This document shows positions 23,952 to 34,855 of a stretch of 64,000 bases of DNA, piece by piece. Every line of letters starts with the position of its first letter. Within the stretch, counting starts at the first letter, position 1. The DNA lies in the NCBI RefSeq assembly GCF_964355755.1, contig NC_092673.1, positions 18,479,001 through 18,543,000 of the forward strand. The letters are read 5' to 3'. This DNA comes from Antedon mediterranea (lineage: Eukaryota > Echinodermata > Crinoidea > Comatulida > Antedonidae). The notes under the pieces are model-generated. The model did no database searches, was not told where the DNA came from, and worked only from the letters and a program-made list of their open reading frames with translations. The position numbers and the translations under genes were made by a program.

Positions 23952-25186
23952 TACTCTAGTAGCTAGATCAACTTTCGTATGCACTTTGAGGTCCAGAGAA
24001 TTTGACTTCAGAAATTGGTTTAGGGTGGTCAAACAATCATTATTGGATTGGTTACACATTTTGAAAATGTGGCGAAAGGTCAAAAGGTCAGGGCGAAAGG
24101 TCATAAGACCAAACACCAATATGTCCTTAAATCTCGACAACCACTGGTCACAGCGAGGTAATTTTGGTCTCAAATTGATCAGAAGGTATACATTTATATT
24201 CAGTCTAATGGGACATTTTAGTTCAAAATGACCGGAAATGCCATTTATGACCTTTGACCCACAACCCAGGGCATGTATTTATCTCCGTAACTACTGGTCG
24301 TAGACACCTGGATTTGGTTTTAAATTGTTCGAAATATATATTTTGTTATTTGTTACACATTTTGAAAAATGTTACAAAGGTCAAAGGGTCAGGGTCAAGG
24401 GTTATATAAACAAATAAATAAAGGTACTTGTATCTCGGCAACCACTGGTCGCAGCAAGTCAATTTTGGTCTCAAAATGTTCAGAAGGCATGCCTTTATAT
24501 TCCGTCTAATGGGGCATTTTAGTAAAAAATTATCAGAAATGCTATTTCTGACCTTTGACCCACATACCAGTGCATCTAGTACTGGTCGTAGAAACTTAAA
24601 TTTGGTATCAAATTGTTCGAAATATACATATTTACATTCATTGTAATAGAAAATGTGGTTAAAAGATGAACAGAAAATACTATTACTAATGTTTCAAACA
24701 AAAAACATATCTCTACACAGTAATGTTATGCAATAACTGATACCTTAAATTGTTTCAATTTCAAGTAATAGTTATTGCTGCGAGAACATTTTGATATAAA
24801 CGTCAAGCTCAACAGTTCTTTTCAGAATGCTAGAAGTAACTTGCCATGTGTATCCGATTAAACGCCCCGGATATTTATTGTTCAAAAGGGTTTTTAGGGG
24901 GAGGGGAGGCATCTTTAGTTGGGGTATAATAATATGTTATAAACATGTATAATCAAATAAATACCACCTAGATGTAAAAAAAATACAGCACAATTATTAT
25001 CAAAAAATGATGTCAAAATGCTTGGTAAATTCTAGATGGTAGTTAATGAAATGTGTTGTGATACAATTATTTTGTAAATGCATGTGGCAGAGCGTTTATT
25101 CCACATGATGTTCTATTGAAGGGAATGGTGGCGTTTTTTTTAGGGAGGCTTTTATTCAAAGCGGGTGTTAATTCGAATAAATACTC
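23952..25186 (+). repeat. Left arm of foldback element
   Basis: Inverted partner of 26062-27300. Landmarks include AAATCTCGACAACCACTGGT, GTCTAATGGGACATTTTAGT and GCTAGAAGTAACTTGCCATG. Short words such as GACCTTTGACC and GAAGGCATGCC recur within the arm, so the arm itself arose partly by internal duplication. Confidence 0.8.
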
Positions 25187-26061
25187 GAGCTCAACAGTTA
25201 AGAATGCTAGAAGTAACTTACCATAGTTACCCGAATAAAAGGCCCGGGCATTTATTTATTCAGGGAAGGCGTTTATTTTGTTTGGGTGTAATAATGGTAA
25301 CATGTATAATCAAATAAATACACCCCAGATAACAAAAAAATTAATTAATATAATTAATAACTGGATTAAACCTCATTCTATCCTGGTGCAAGTACAATCA
25401 TGTAATAAAAGGTATCAGAGACAACTATAATAGATCAATTCATTGTCATTATTCCGTAACACTGTTGCATAATATTTTTTAATGTTACCGACAAAACTTA
25501 TACATAATATGTATAAGTGTTGTCGGTGTATATTATACACGTCTGTTCCCAGTGTAGATAATAAAACAATAATATGTTTCTGGAGATTTATTATCAATAC
25601 CACTAGAAACTTTGACATGTTTTAGGTACTGAATGCATTGACAATAAAAGCATCAGAAGTTATCATGATAAAATCAGTACAACACTGTACTACAGTACAC
25701 AAGGGTGTTTTCAGGAAAGCTGGACATATTGTACAATAGTAATGAAACTATGTATTGGCATTTAAAAATATGCAAAAGACTGCGGAAAGATTGTTGTCAA
25801 ATTGTAGTCACAAACAAACAGATGATAGAATGAAGATCCATTATGAGTGCAATTGTGTCAGGATAATGATATGTCATTGTTTTATATCATTATACTGTAC
25901 TGGCACCTAGAGGAGAAGATCCATTTAATGTTATCTATGACAGTGTCACTTTTATTCCAAAAGACAGAAACATTTCGTTAAAAAGCATAAAGAAGAAAAA
26001 GAATCTTGTAAAGTACAGTACCTTTTATCAGTTGAGAAACGAATTATAATTATTAAAATTA

Positions 26062-27300
26062 GAGTATTTATTCGAATTAACACCCGCTTTGAATAAAAGC
26101 CTCCCTCAAATAAACGCCACCATTCCCTCCATCATGTGGAATACGCCCGCCACATGCATTTACACAATAATTGTATCACAACACATTACATTAACTACCA
26201 TAATCTACAATTTACCAAGCATTTTTTTCACTTTTTGATATTAATTGTGCTGTATTTTTTTTTTTACATCTAGGTGGTTTTTAATTGATTATACATATTA
26301 CCATATTATACCCCAAATATAGATGCCCCCTCCCCCTAAAAACCCCTTAGAACAATAAATGCCCAGGGCGTTTAATTGGATACACATGACAAGTTACTTC
26401 TAGCATTCTGAAAAGAACTGTTGAGCTTGACGTTTCTATCAAAATGTTCTTGGGGACAGCAATAACTAGTACTTGAAATTAAAACAATTTAAAGTATCAG
26501 TTATTGCATAACATTACTGTCTAAGGATAAGTTATGTAGAGATATGTTTTTTGTTTTAAACATTAGTAATAGTATTTCTGTTCATCTTTTAACCACATTT
26601 TCTATTACAATGAATGTAAATATGTATATTTCAAACAATTTGATACCAAATTTAAAGTTTCTACGACCAGTACTTACATGAAGATGCCATGATATGTGGG
26701 TCAAAAGTCAGAAATGGCATTTCTGATAATTTTTGACTAAAATGTCCCATTAGATTGAATATGAATGCATGCCTTCTGAACATTTTGAAACAAAAATTGA
26801 CTTGCTGCGACGAGTGGTTGACGAGATACAAGTATCTATTTATATTTGTTCATATAACCCTTGACCCTGACCTTTTGTAACATTTTTTAAAATGTACAAC
26901 AAATAACAATGTGTTTATTTCGAACAATTTAAGACCAAATTCAAGTGTCTACGGTCAGTAGTTACGGAGATACATACATGCCCTGGGGTGTGGGTCAAAG
27001 GTCAGAAATGGTATTTCCGGTCATTTTTGACTAAAATGTCCCATTAGACTGAATATGAATGTATACCTTCTGATCAATTTGAGACCAAAATTACCTCGCT
27101 GTGACCAGTGGTTGTCGAGATTTAAGGACCTATTGGTGTTTAGTTTGATAACCTTTCACCCTGACCTTTTGACCTTTCGCCACATTTTCAAAATGTGTAA
27201 CCAAGCCAATAATGATTGTTTGACCATCCTAAACCAATTTCTGAAGTCAAATTCTCTGGACCTCAAAGTGCATACGAAAGTTGATCTAGCTACTAGAGTA
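26062..27300 (-). repeat. Right arm of foldback element
   Basis: Inverted partner of 23952-25186. The two arms differ by scattered substitutions and small indels, so they have not been kept identical. Confidence 0.8.
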
Positions 27301-27438
27301 TAACTACAGTCAAAGAATATATATCACAAGAATGAGTATTCCGCGATTTTTGCGTGAGAAATTTGTAACAGAGAGCTCCAGTGAGTGATGCCCGCCCTCA
27401 TAAGGGCGGATGTATATGTTATGCGCGATTTGAACGAT

Positions 27439-27552
27439 TTGCGCAATTTGAAATTGCGCAAAAAAAATCCTTGCGCAATTTGAATTGAAACATGTGTTTC
27501 AAATTGCGCAAGCAACGTATTAAATTGCGCAAGTAATCTGCAAATTGCGCAA
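27439..27552. promoter_or_regulatory. Cluster of six TTGCGCAA palindromes (C/EBP-like sites)
   Basis: TTGCGCAA occurs at 27439, 27454, 27471, 27504, 27525 and 27545, mostly within AATTGCGCAA. This octamer is the core of the known optimal binding site for C/EBP-type bZIP proteins. Between copies three and four lies the near-palindrome TTGAAACA-TG-TGTTTCAA. The cluster lies just outside the foldback element. No adjacent gene start is visible, so a regulatory role is inference. A transposase-binding subterminal array is the alternative. Confidence 0.5.
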
Positions 27553-27938
27553 GGTTTTTCGACAGATTGTGAAATCATGCACACCCATATTTTTATAGTA
27601 ATTTCTAAGAATGATTCAAAATTAAAGATAAATATCGCATTTCCTTATTTTAGTAGTGCAAATATTGTTATAAGTTAGCATACCGACGAAGGAAAACGAA
27701 GCGGTGGTGTTCCACCAGGCGGGCGCGGCGCGGGCGGCCGGCTATACTACTCTAGCCTAGCTATGGTCTGGACTACTAATACTGACTAGGTTACATGGCC
27801 TAGCTTAAACTTAAAAACTTAATTTTTACATTTATTTTGATTTATTTCAAGTTACAGTGATAATATTATTTAATTGTAATAATAAATGTTATGTATTTAT
27901 TACACACATCTTCGCATTTATTATGTTAATTTCACCTA
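27553..27938. other. Short intergenic stretch
   Basis: A GC-rich island of about 30 bases (27718-27745) is the only notable composition change. I see no coding region. Confidence 0.3.
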
Positions 27939-29095
27939 CTAGATGGCACGCTCGCTTCGCTCGCGTACCATCTAGGGGTGCTCACAGATGGTTCTCGAAT
28001 ACAGTAGAATCCACGGACGGGGACTTTTTTGGGACACTAAACAAAAACGGAAGTGTCCCCCTAATTGGGGTATTCAGAAATAGAGACAACAAAACCAATA
28101 CTGGATTCCATAAAGGACAATTAATTTATGTGGATTAAAGAAATTAGGGAGAAATGGAAATGTATGTACGGGAATTGGGCGACACGTGGTGGTGGTGATG
28201 GAACCGCAGTAATAAAGTTGATTGTATTTATATATTATAAGAACCAAACTAAATAAATAGACCTAGACATTCTGCGAAATGAAAATCGGAAATGCAAGCT
28301 CCGATCCTATTCAGTGAAAAATTAAACTGTAGTCTACTTAAATATTTAGGGCAAATCATCGGTTGTGGTGTTGAAATTCCTGTAAACATTTGTGTGAACC
28401 AAACTGGGTCGAATTTCTGTCATGAGTACTGATTTGTTGGCCTGTGATTTATGACGCCTAAGGGATCTATCTAGACTTATTTTTTAGAATAATGTACGTA
28501 CCTGTCAGATACAATTGTCTTGTGTCGTATAATAAATAAGTACTGTAATAGTTACTGAAGTTACTATTACAATCTCGTCAATGAAAACACGAAAATGTAT
28601 ATGCACTTACTTATGAAAACGTATACAGTATTATACTCAGTTATTGAAACAGTAGGTTTAAAAGTTTCGTTTGTCTGTAAAATGATGTAATCAAGCTGTT
28701 TACATGAGTCTTAATTTATAAGCACATCAATAATAAAATAGTTTATCTATCCTGTAATTGGCGAGATTATGGTCGCTGTTGAATGAAATAAAGCCAATCG
28801 GTATCATATTTGTACAGAAACGTTTTCGCGGCCGAAGGGTGTAACCTAAATTCGTTGTATTATCGTCAAGAACTAACTGTAACTAAACTTACATAGAAAG
28901 TAGGGTATCATAAATTTGGCCTTAGCACTCGGGGGAGTGGCTAAGATGAAGTCCGTGGGACTACTAAATATAAATTGTAATGAACCTCGAGGGACATAAA
29001 TAGGAATATTTCATGTTTCATTATCAATGTATAATAAATGGAAACTGTTTACCGATTCAAATAATAGAAATTGGTTTTTAACATTTTCCGAACCT

Positions 29096-29336
29096 ATTGC
29101 AAGTTTATTCTCAAAGGGCCCATATATTTACCTACCGTATGTGTTAAACCAAGGGCTCATAACTTTACCTACAGTACTTGTGTTAAACCAAACTCTGGCA
29201 GACTGAGAGATTGGGATGTTCCATTCATCGCAAATCAATACATTTGTATAATCGTATATTAAATCTATCAAAATAGTATTTTTTAAAGAAAATCGGCCTG
29301 TCTTCAACATTATGATGGTGTACTCTAGCAATCTAT
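29096..29336 (+). repeat. Copy of a segment repeated at 30117-30346
   Basis: TTGCAAGTTTATTCTCAAAG through GTGTACTCTAGC is present here and again about 1 kb to the right, with a few small differences. It is part of the same repeat family as 30218-30695. Confidence 0.75.
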
Positions 29337-29636
29337 CAAAATAGTATTTTTTAAAGAAAATCGGCCTGTCTTCAACATTATGATGGTGTACTCTAGCTGT
29401 TCAACCGGTTTTCAGCTATTAAAAACAATTATCGTAGGAGGAGGATATATTAAATCTATCAAAATAGTATTTTTTAAAGAAAATCGGCCTGTCTTCAACA
29501 TTATGATGGTGTACTCTAGCAATCTATCAAAATAGTATTTTTTAAAGAAAATCGGCCTGTCTTCAACATTATGATGGTGTACTCTAGCTGTTCAACCGGT
29601 TTTCAGCTATTAAAAACAATTATCGTAGGAGGAGAT
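29263..29636. repeat. Higher-order tandem duplication (A-B-X, A-B-X)
   Basis: A unit of about 69 bp (AATCTATCAAAATAG to GTACTCTAGC) occurs twice in tandem. It is followed by about 50 bp, TGTTCAACCGG to GTAGGAGG. The whole composite of about 189 bp is then repeated once, practically unchanged. Near identity points to a very recent duplication. Confidence 0.85.
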
Positions 29637-30217
29637 AGGAAAATGCGAAGCCTCCTCGCTATGTAACATTAGGGTTGAGGGATGGGAAAGCGGATAGGTA
29701 CAAAGAGGAACAATTTTTAAATATATTCTTTATCCACTGAGTAACGAAATATTTTGTTCATGTTTTATAGGCCTATAAATAATATACCTCTAAATACAGT
29801 AGGCCTAAAACATTTGCGATTTAATACTTTGTTAAAACTGTCACTGTCATAATCAATTGAAATATTAAAGTACATGTCACGATACACCACTACGACGTTT
29901 ATATTTTTGGTAATTATTAATTAATACAAACGTTGAGAAGGAACTGTCAGTATAAAGTTTATTTGTATATCTAACAGTAGAGCCTATCCACAGTCTCAGT
30001 AATAAAGTTTATTTGTATATATTTTTATATTACATCTAACAGTACGAACATTCACAGTAAGAAATGTTCGATTCAAATGAAAAATAGTTAATAGGTATTT
30101 ACAGTATTGTCAAAGTATTGCAAGTTTATTCTCAAAGGGCCCATATATTTACCTACCGTATGTGTTCAAGGGCTCATAAATTTACCTACAGTACTTGTGT
30201 TAAACCAAACTCTGGCA

Positions 30218-30695
30218 GACTGAGAGATTGGGATGTTCCATTCATCGCAAATCAATACATTTGTATAATCGTATATTAAATCTATCAAAATAGTATTTTT
30301 TAAAGAAAATCGGCCTGTCTTCAACATTATGATGGTGTACTCTAGCTGTTCAACCGGTTTTCAGCTATTAAAAACAATTATCGTAGGAGGAGATAGAAAA
30401 ATGCGAAGCCTCCTCGCATTTTTTTGGCGGGTATTTTTCAAGACGGACATCCATTAGACAGTGTATACCACGATCGGAAAACACCCCTATTTGGGGCAAA
30501 TCGTTTAACCTAAATTCGTTTTAATCGTCAATAACTAATTATTTAACTCAATTTAATTAGTAAACAGGGTTACATCAGGCGGTTAAAATCAGTACCGAAA
30601 GTACGAACCAACTTTACATACCATCGAGTGAAAATTCTAGAAGTAAGGCGCGATTTACCGAATTTTGCCCTTACGTAAATTTATATATAGATTCT
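30218..30695 (+). repeat. Dispersed repeat, copy in inverse orientation at 40136-40612
   Basis: The two copies match from the GGGATGTTCCATTCAT region through AAAATCGGCCTG, CAACCGGTTTTCAGC, ATGCGAAGCCTCCTCGCAT, CACCCCTATTTGGGGCAAAT and GCCCTTACGTAAATTTATAT. They bracket the second BEL element and its neighbourhood. It is non-coding and probably belongs to the Helitron-like family of this block. Confidence 0.8.
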
Positions 30696-30908
30696 ATGTA
30701 TGTCACTGTATGTGATATGGATACAGATTATACTATATGAATTTAAATAATAAAATTCAGCAATAACAACATATCATATTCTTCAGTTCAGGTCATAATG
30801 CCAACGTGAACACTTCCTTTTGTCCTCAACCTATCCCCTTAATGTTAATGTTGCACCACTTGCGCGGCGGATAACCAAACTCGTCAAAGTGACGAGTTAC
30901 ATGTCTAG
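30696..30908 (+). mobile_element. Helitron-like 3' end (CTAG at 30905-30908)
   Basis: A nine-base stem, AACTCGTCA/TGACGAGTT with loop AAG (30878-30898), is followed seven bases later by CTAG and then T. The same arrangement with a one-letter change in each arm occurs at 32231-32260, so this is a family signature. The 5' end was not found. Confidence 0.6.
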
Positions 30909-32260
30909 TTCTTTATTTCTCTCTGTACAGATTTTGTGTAACAATTATCTCAAAAAGTTGAATGTTGAAGATGACAAAATTTTCACAATATCTTTCAAAT
31001 ACTGTAACTTAGTCCTAATAAGCTTTTCAGCGTGATCACTCATCCGTGACGTCATTTATACGCCATTTTGTGAAATCACATTATCAATCATATCGCCATA
31101 ACTCTTTATCACATATCAATAAAATTCACTATACGTAAACTTCAGGTAAAAGGTAAATATATTAACCAATAAAAGGCACGCGCACGTAGGGTCATACGCG
31201 TGAAATCGCGCGTTAAAAATTAAAAAAGCTCAAAATTAAGTTTTGATCAATTTAGAGCATGAATTAGGCTATTTGCGTGTTTCAAAAAATTACTGCGCAA
31301 AAATGCGTTTTTGCGCGCGCAATTCTTAAAAAAGGTAAAAATACGTATTTTTTTGTAAAAATCGCATTCTACTCACCATTCTTAGTACATTCACCAAATT
31401 TGAGTCCGTTCCGACTTAAAATAACGCTATACGAGCATGTTAAAAATGACAAAATGCGCACATCAATTTCACAAAAGTTCTGAAAATTGTGAAAAATATG
31501 TCTTTTTAAAATGAAAATAACTCTTCAGAATGCACGATGACCCCTAAGTTTTTTAACTTATTCGGGAAGCCATTGAGTTTTAGATATAAATGTATATACA
31601 CATTAGACGTAAAAAATGGTATTACGTCATGAAATGGCCACTTGAATATAAAAATTAAGATTTTTTTCCGTTTTGTGTAGGTTATCACATTCAATAGAGC
31701 GCATCTCCGCTATTTGAGCTCGATTTTCGCACAAATTTCAGTGTGTGCTTGCTTAATTATTTATCTTTATCATAAGTTGTCAGTGTTTTCATTTTGATGA
31801 CGTCATCACACGTAAAAACTTGAATAACGTAGGTCGTGTAATTTCACCTTCGCCGTAAGTTTGAATATCTTACAGCTCTTCAGAATTGAAGGTTACCTTG
31901 ATGATTATAATTTATTCTGAAAGCTGATGAAATTTATTTGCTCAATTCATTATCTTTCGAAATTGTCATCTTCGAGTATATTTTGATAATTCCATCATAC
32001 CAAAAAATTAGAACATGTGTGTCCCGTAATTTCACCTATGCTACACTGTATATAGATATACAGTATATACTGTACATATTGTATATGGCATATAATAGGC
32101 ACAACTCAGCACTATAAGCGTATGCATCATGTCATAGGATGGCGTACATCAACTTTTTACGATCATATGTTAACGTACGTGCATGTTTAAAAGTGTTAAT
32201 TTCATTAAAATGATAAAAATGATCACCTATAATTCGTCAAAGTGACGAATTAAATTCTAG
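30909..32260 (+). mobile_element. Helitron-like element inserted in the BEL 5' LTR; 3' end at 32260
   Basis: The segment ends with the hairpin AATTCGTCA/TGACGAATT (32231-32251) and then AAATTCTAG. The next base begins TTGTTTTTATC, which in the intact 3' LTR (39381-39382) is preceded by A. The junction is thus exactly A|T, as expected for Helitron insertion. The left limit is only the previous CTAG end. No 5' TC terminus or continuing LTR was recognised upstream. No rep/helicase coding is present, so it is non-autonomous. Confidence 0.6.
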
Positions 32261-32411
32261 TTGTTTTTATCATTGTTTAGAAACCTCTCAATCCTCGACC
32301 ATACTCAAATTAAAGAAAGAAAGAGAAAATAATAAAGATACTTTGACAGATTTATTACTGAGCATCGTGATTGTTGTTATCTGCCTGACTTATCCAGTAC
32401 ACCTGTTAACA
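32261..32411 (+). repeat. 5' LTR remnant of BEL/Pao element 2
   Basis: It matches 39382-39530 with only a few differences in the purine-rich middle. It ends TTAACA, followed by TTTCGAAACTTGAC, the presumed primer-binding area. It shares TTCGAAA with BEL element 1. Confidence 0.85.
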
Positions 32412-32426
32412 TTTCGAAACTTGACA

Positions 32427-34019
32427 ATGTCAAGCACACAGAGTTCGACTAGAAGTAGCCAATTAGAGATATCAGCAGCAGAAGCAAGAGCTGAATTGGC
32501 GGTTGCTAAGGCGAGAGCTCAATATAATAAGAAAACCTTACAGAAAAGATTAGAACTTGAACAAATAGAAGAAGAGGGTAAATTAGCCGTAGCACAAGCC
32601 CGCTCAGATGCCTTGGACAAAGAGCTAGAACGATTGTCCATTACGGCTGAGGATACACCTCAGGTACCAAATACTGATGCGGTCGATAAGGTTAGTCAAT
32701 ACCTCGACTCATTAGACGAAAACGAAGCGGTACAGCCTGTCTTAGAACCAGTACCACCTACACTATCACCTAATGCAACACCATGGTTTCCAAGGGCAAA
32801 CCCAACTACAGATCAGACCACAGTTACACCTAAACCTGAAATAAGCTCTGCACCTTACCCGATTACACCTACTCCAGCCGTTGAACAGACCAATAATATA
32901 CTACTACAAAATTTGATTGAAAAACAGGGAGAAGTACTGTCCCAATGGTTGATACAAACAAGTCTACCTAAAATGGGACTTACAAAATTCGACGGCAACC
33001 CAATGGATTATGGACGATTTAAGAGAGCCTTTGAGCACGAGGTGGAAGGCAAGGTTCGCAGCGAGAGAGACAAACTGTACTACTTAGAACAATATACAAC
33101 TGGTGAGGTGAATAATCTGGTCAAGAGCTATTTAGCTATGGATCCTGGAGAAGGCTTTAGACAAGCGAAGCAGGCGCTAATAGATAAATACGGTAATCCA
33201 TTCAGATTGGCGGATGCCTATATTACATCATTAAAGGACTTTCCTGAGATAAAGGCAGAGGATAAAGATTCTTTGTCCAGATACTCATTACTACTTATCG
33301 AATGTAAGAACTCCATGTCCAGTCTCGATCATTTACAAGAATTAAATCATACAAGTAGCATACAGACACTCACGTTGAAACTGCCTTACCGCATGAGAGA
33401 CAAATGGAGGACCAAAACAGACCAAGAAACCAGAAGGGTACAATTTGACGACTTTGTACTATTCGTAGAAAAACAGTCCAGGATTCTTAGTAATCCTACG
33501 TTTGGGAACATTAAAGACGAAAAGGTATCTCAGCGCAAACCACCACATAGACCAAAGGGAGCTTATGCTGCAGTCGAAGTACAAAGAGACTGTCTTTACT
33601 GCAGTAAAGGCGCACACAGAATAGAAGAATGCAGGAAATTCGACAACCTGCAAAGACCAGAGAAACTAACCTACATTAAAGAACACAGATTATGCTACGG
33701 CTGCTTAACTACTGGTCACTTGGCTAAACATTGCAACAGTCGCCACACGTGCACCAAATGTAAGAGGAGGCACCCAACCACGCTCCACCAAGACCCAGTT
33801 GTCAACACTGAAACGACAAACAAGAATAACGATAAGCAGCCTAACCAACTGCAAGCTGCGTGTGCCAAGATAAATCAAGGAGAATGTGCCTTGGCAGTGA
33901 TCCCAGTTCGCGTAAGCGTTGGATGCTCACACCAAGTAGAAACATACGCCTTTCTAGATCCAGGGAGCACCATTTCGTTTTGCTCAGAGGCACTCGTAAA
34001 ACAACTTGGCGTTGGTTGA
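32427..34019 (+). pseudogene. BEL/Pao gag and start of protease
   Basis: I choose the ATG at 32427 (MSSTQSS), just inside the LTR, over an upstream ATG-less extension that lies within the LTR. The N-terminus is a coiled-coil region rich in Ala/Glu/Lys. The DUF1759-like gag domain follows (LTKFDGNPMDYGRFKRAF), then zinc knuckles (CLYCSKGAHRIEEC; CYGCLTTGHLAKHC; CTKCKRRHPTTLH). The aspartic protease starts with FLDPGSTISF, in which DPGS takes the place of the catalytic D-S/T-G. A stop at 34017-34019 and a frame change then interrupt the protease. Confidence 0.85.
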
Positions 34020-34046
34020 AGGAATGAATGTATCACCATTGACACG

Positions 34047-34853
34047 ATGGGGTCTACGTACCGATTAACAACAAAGGCGGTAAAGGGACTAAAGGTAACT
34101 TCCCTAGACAACAGAAATATGGAAACTGTTATACACACTGCATATACTAAGAGCAACTTACCTATTCAGAAGGCACACTTTCCTAAACAATCGGACATCG
34201 ACAAGTGGCCACATTTACAAGGCGTACAAATACCCCAGATAGATAAGGGTAAAGAAGTGGGTCTACTGATAGGCATGGGTGTAGCAAGTGCTTATACACC
34301 TCTGGAAGTAAAAACAGGACCTATTGACGCTCCCCATGCAACCAGAACTAACCTGGGGTGGATCGTTTGGAACTTGATTGGTAACCACAAAAGTAGTCAC
34401 CCATACCCAGCAAACTTCGTTGGAAGAAATGTAGAAAAGTCTACTTACAACACGTTGGAGAAGTTAGTAAAAAGGAGCACCGAGATTGACTTCCCAGAAA
34501 GTGGTTTGGATCTTACACAAAACCATTCTGTTGAAGATAAATTATTCCTCAGGAAAGTAAACGAAAGCATAGTGAAGGGACCCGACAATCACTTTACAAT
34601 TAGCCTTCCCTTTAGACGCAATGAAGTGGTCATGCCTGACAACAGACTACAAGCAGTCAAACGACTAGAGTCATTATGTCGTCGTCTGAAGGCAGATAAA
34701 CCATATGCAATGGAATACACCAACTACATGGATGAATTGTTAACCAAGGGGGATATGCAGAGAGAGTACCACCTGACGAAATTATACAAGATGGACACAA
34801 ATGGTATATCCCTCACCATGGCGTTTACAATCCCCAGAAACCTGGGAAATTAA
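34047..34853 (+). pseudogene. BEL/Pao protease C-terminus and reverse transcriptase N-terminus
   Basis: This frame covers the region linking protease and reverse transcriptase. Landmarks are KEVGLLIGMGVASAYTPLEV, TNLGWIVWNLIG and LPFRRNEVVMPDNRLQAV, all usual in BEL polyproteins before the polymerase fingers. It ends in a frameshift near 34800, where the polymerase continues in the next frame. Confidence 0.8.
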
Positions 34854-34855
34854 GA

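Larger units (their letters stand above)
23952..27300. mobile_element. 3.35-kb foldback transposon with 1.24-kb inverted arms
   Basis: The left arm 23952-25186 and right arm 26062-27300 are inverted copies along their whole length. The outer ends are TACTCTAGTAGCTAGATC and its complement, and the inner ends GAGTATTTATTCG and its complement. TAA lies immediately outside both ends (23949-23951 and 27301-27303). The 875-bp spacer holds a partial direct copy of part of the left arm (25188-25335 resembles 24800-24975) and no coding sequence. A three-base TAA duplication again suggests a PIF/Harbinger-type transposase in trans. Confidence 0.8.
27939..30217 (-). mobile_element. Helitron-like block with 3' end at 27939
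   Basis: Read on the minus strand, the block ends with a long hairpin (GATGGTACGC..GCGTGCCATC, 27942-27972) followed by CTAG and then T. This is the 3' signature of Helitrons: a hairpin a few bases before CTRR, inserted before T. The last 60 or so bases, GAGAACCATCTGTG plus the hairpin, match the end at 49299. The interior also matches 48790-49045 in inverse orientation (29640-29900). The 5' end is not found, and 30217 is only where another repeat unit begins. Confidence 0.5.

Noticed and set aside
23910-24231. Overlapping open frames on both strands, repeated at 27055-27303
   Set aside because: They are mirror images because the region is the foldback arm. No codon bias or family text supports a protein.
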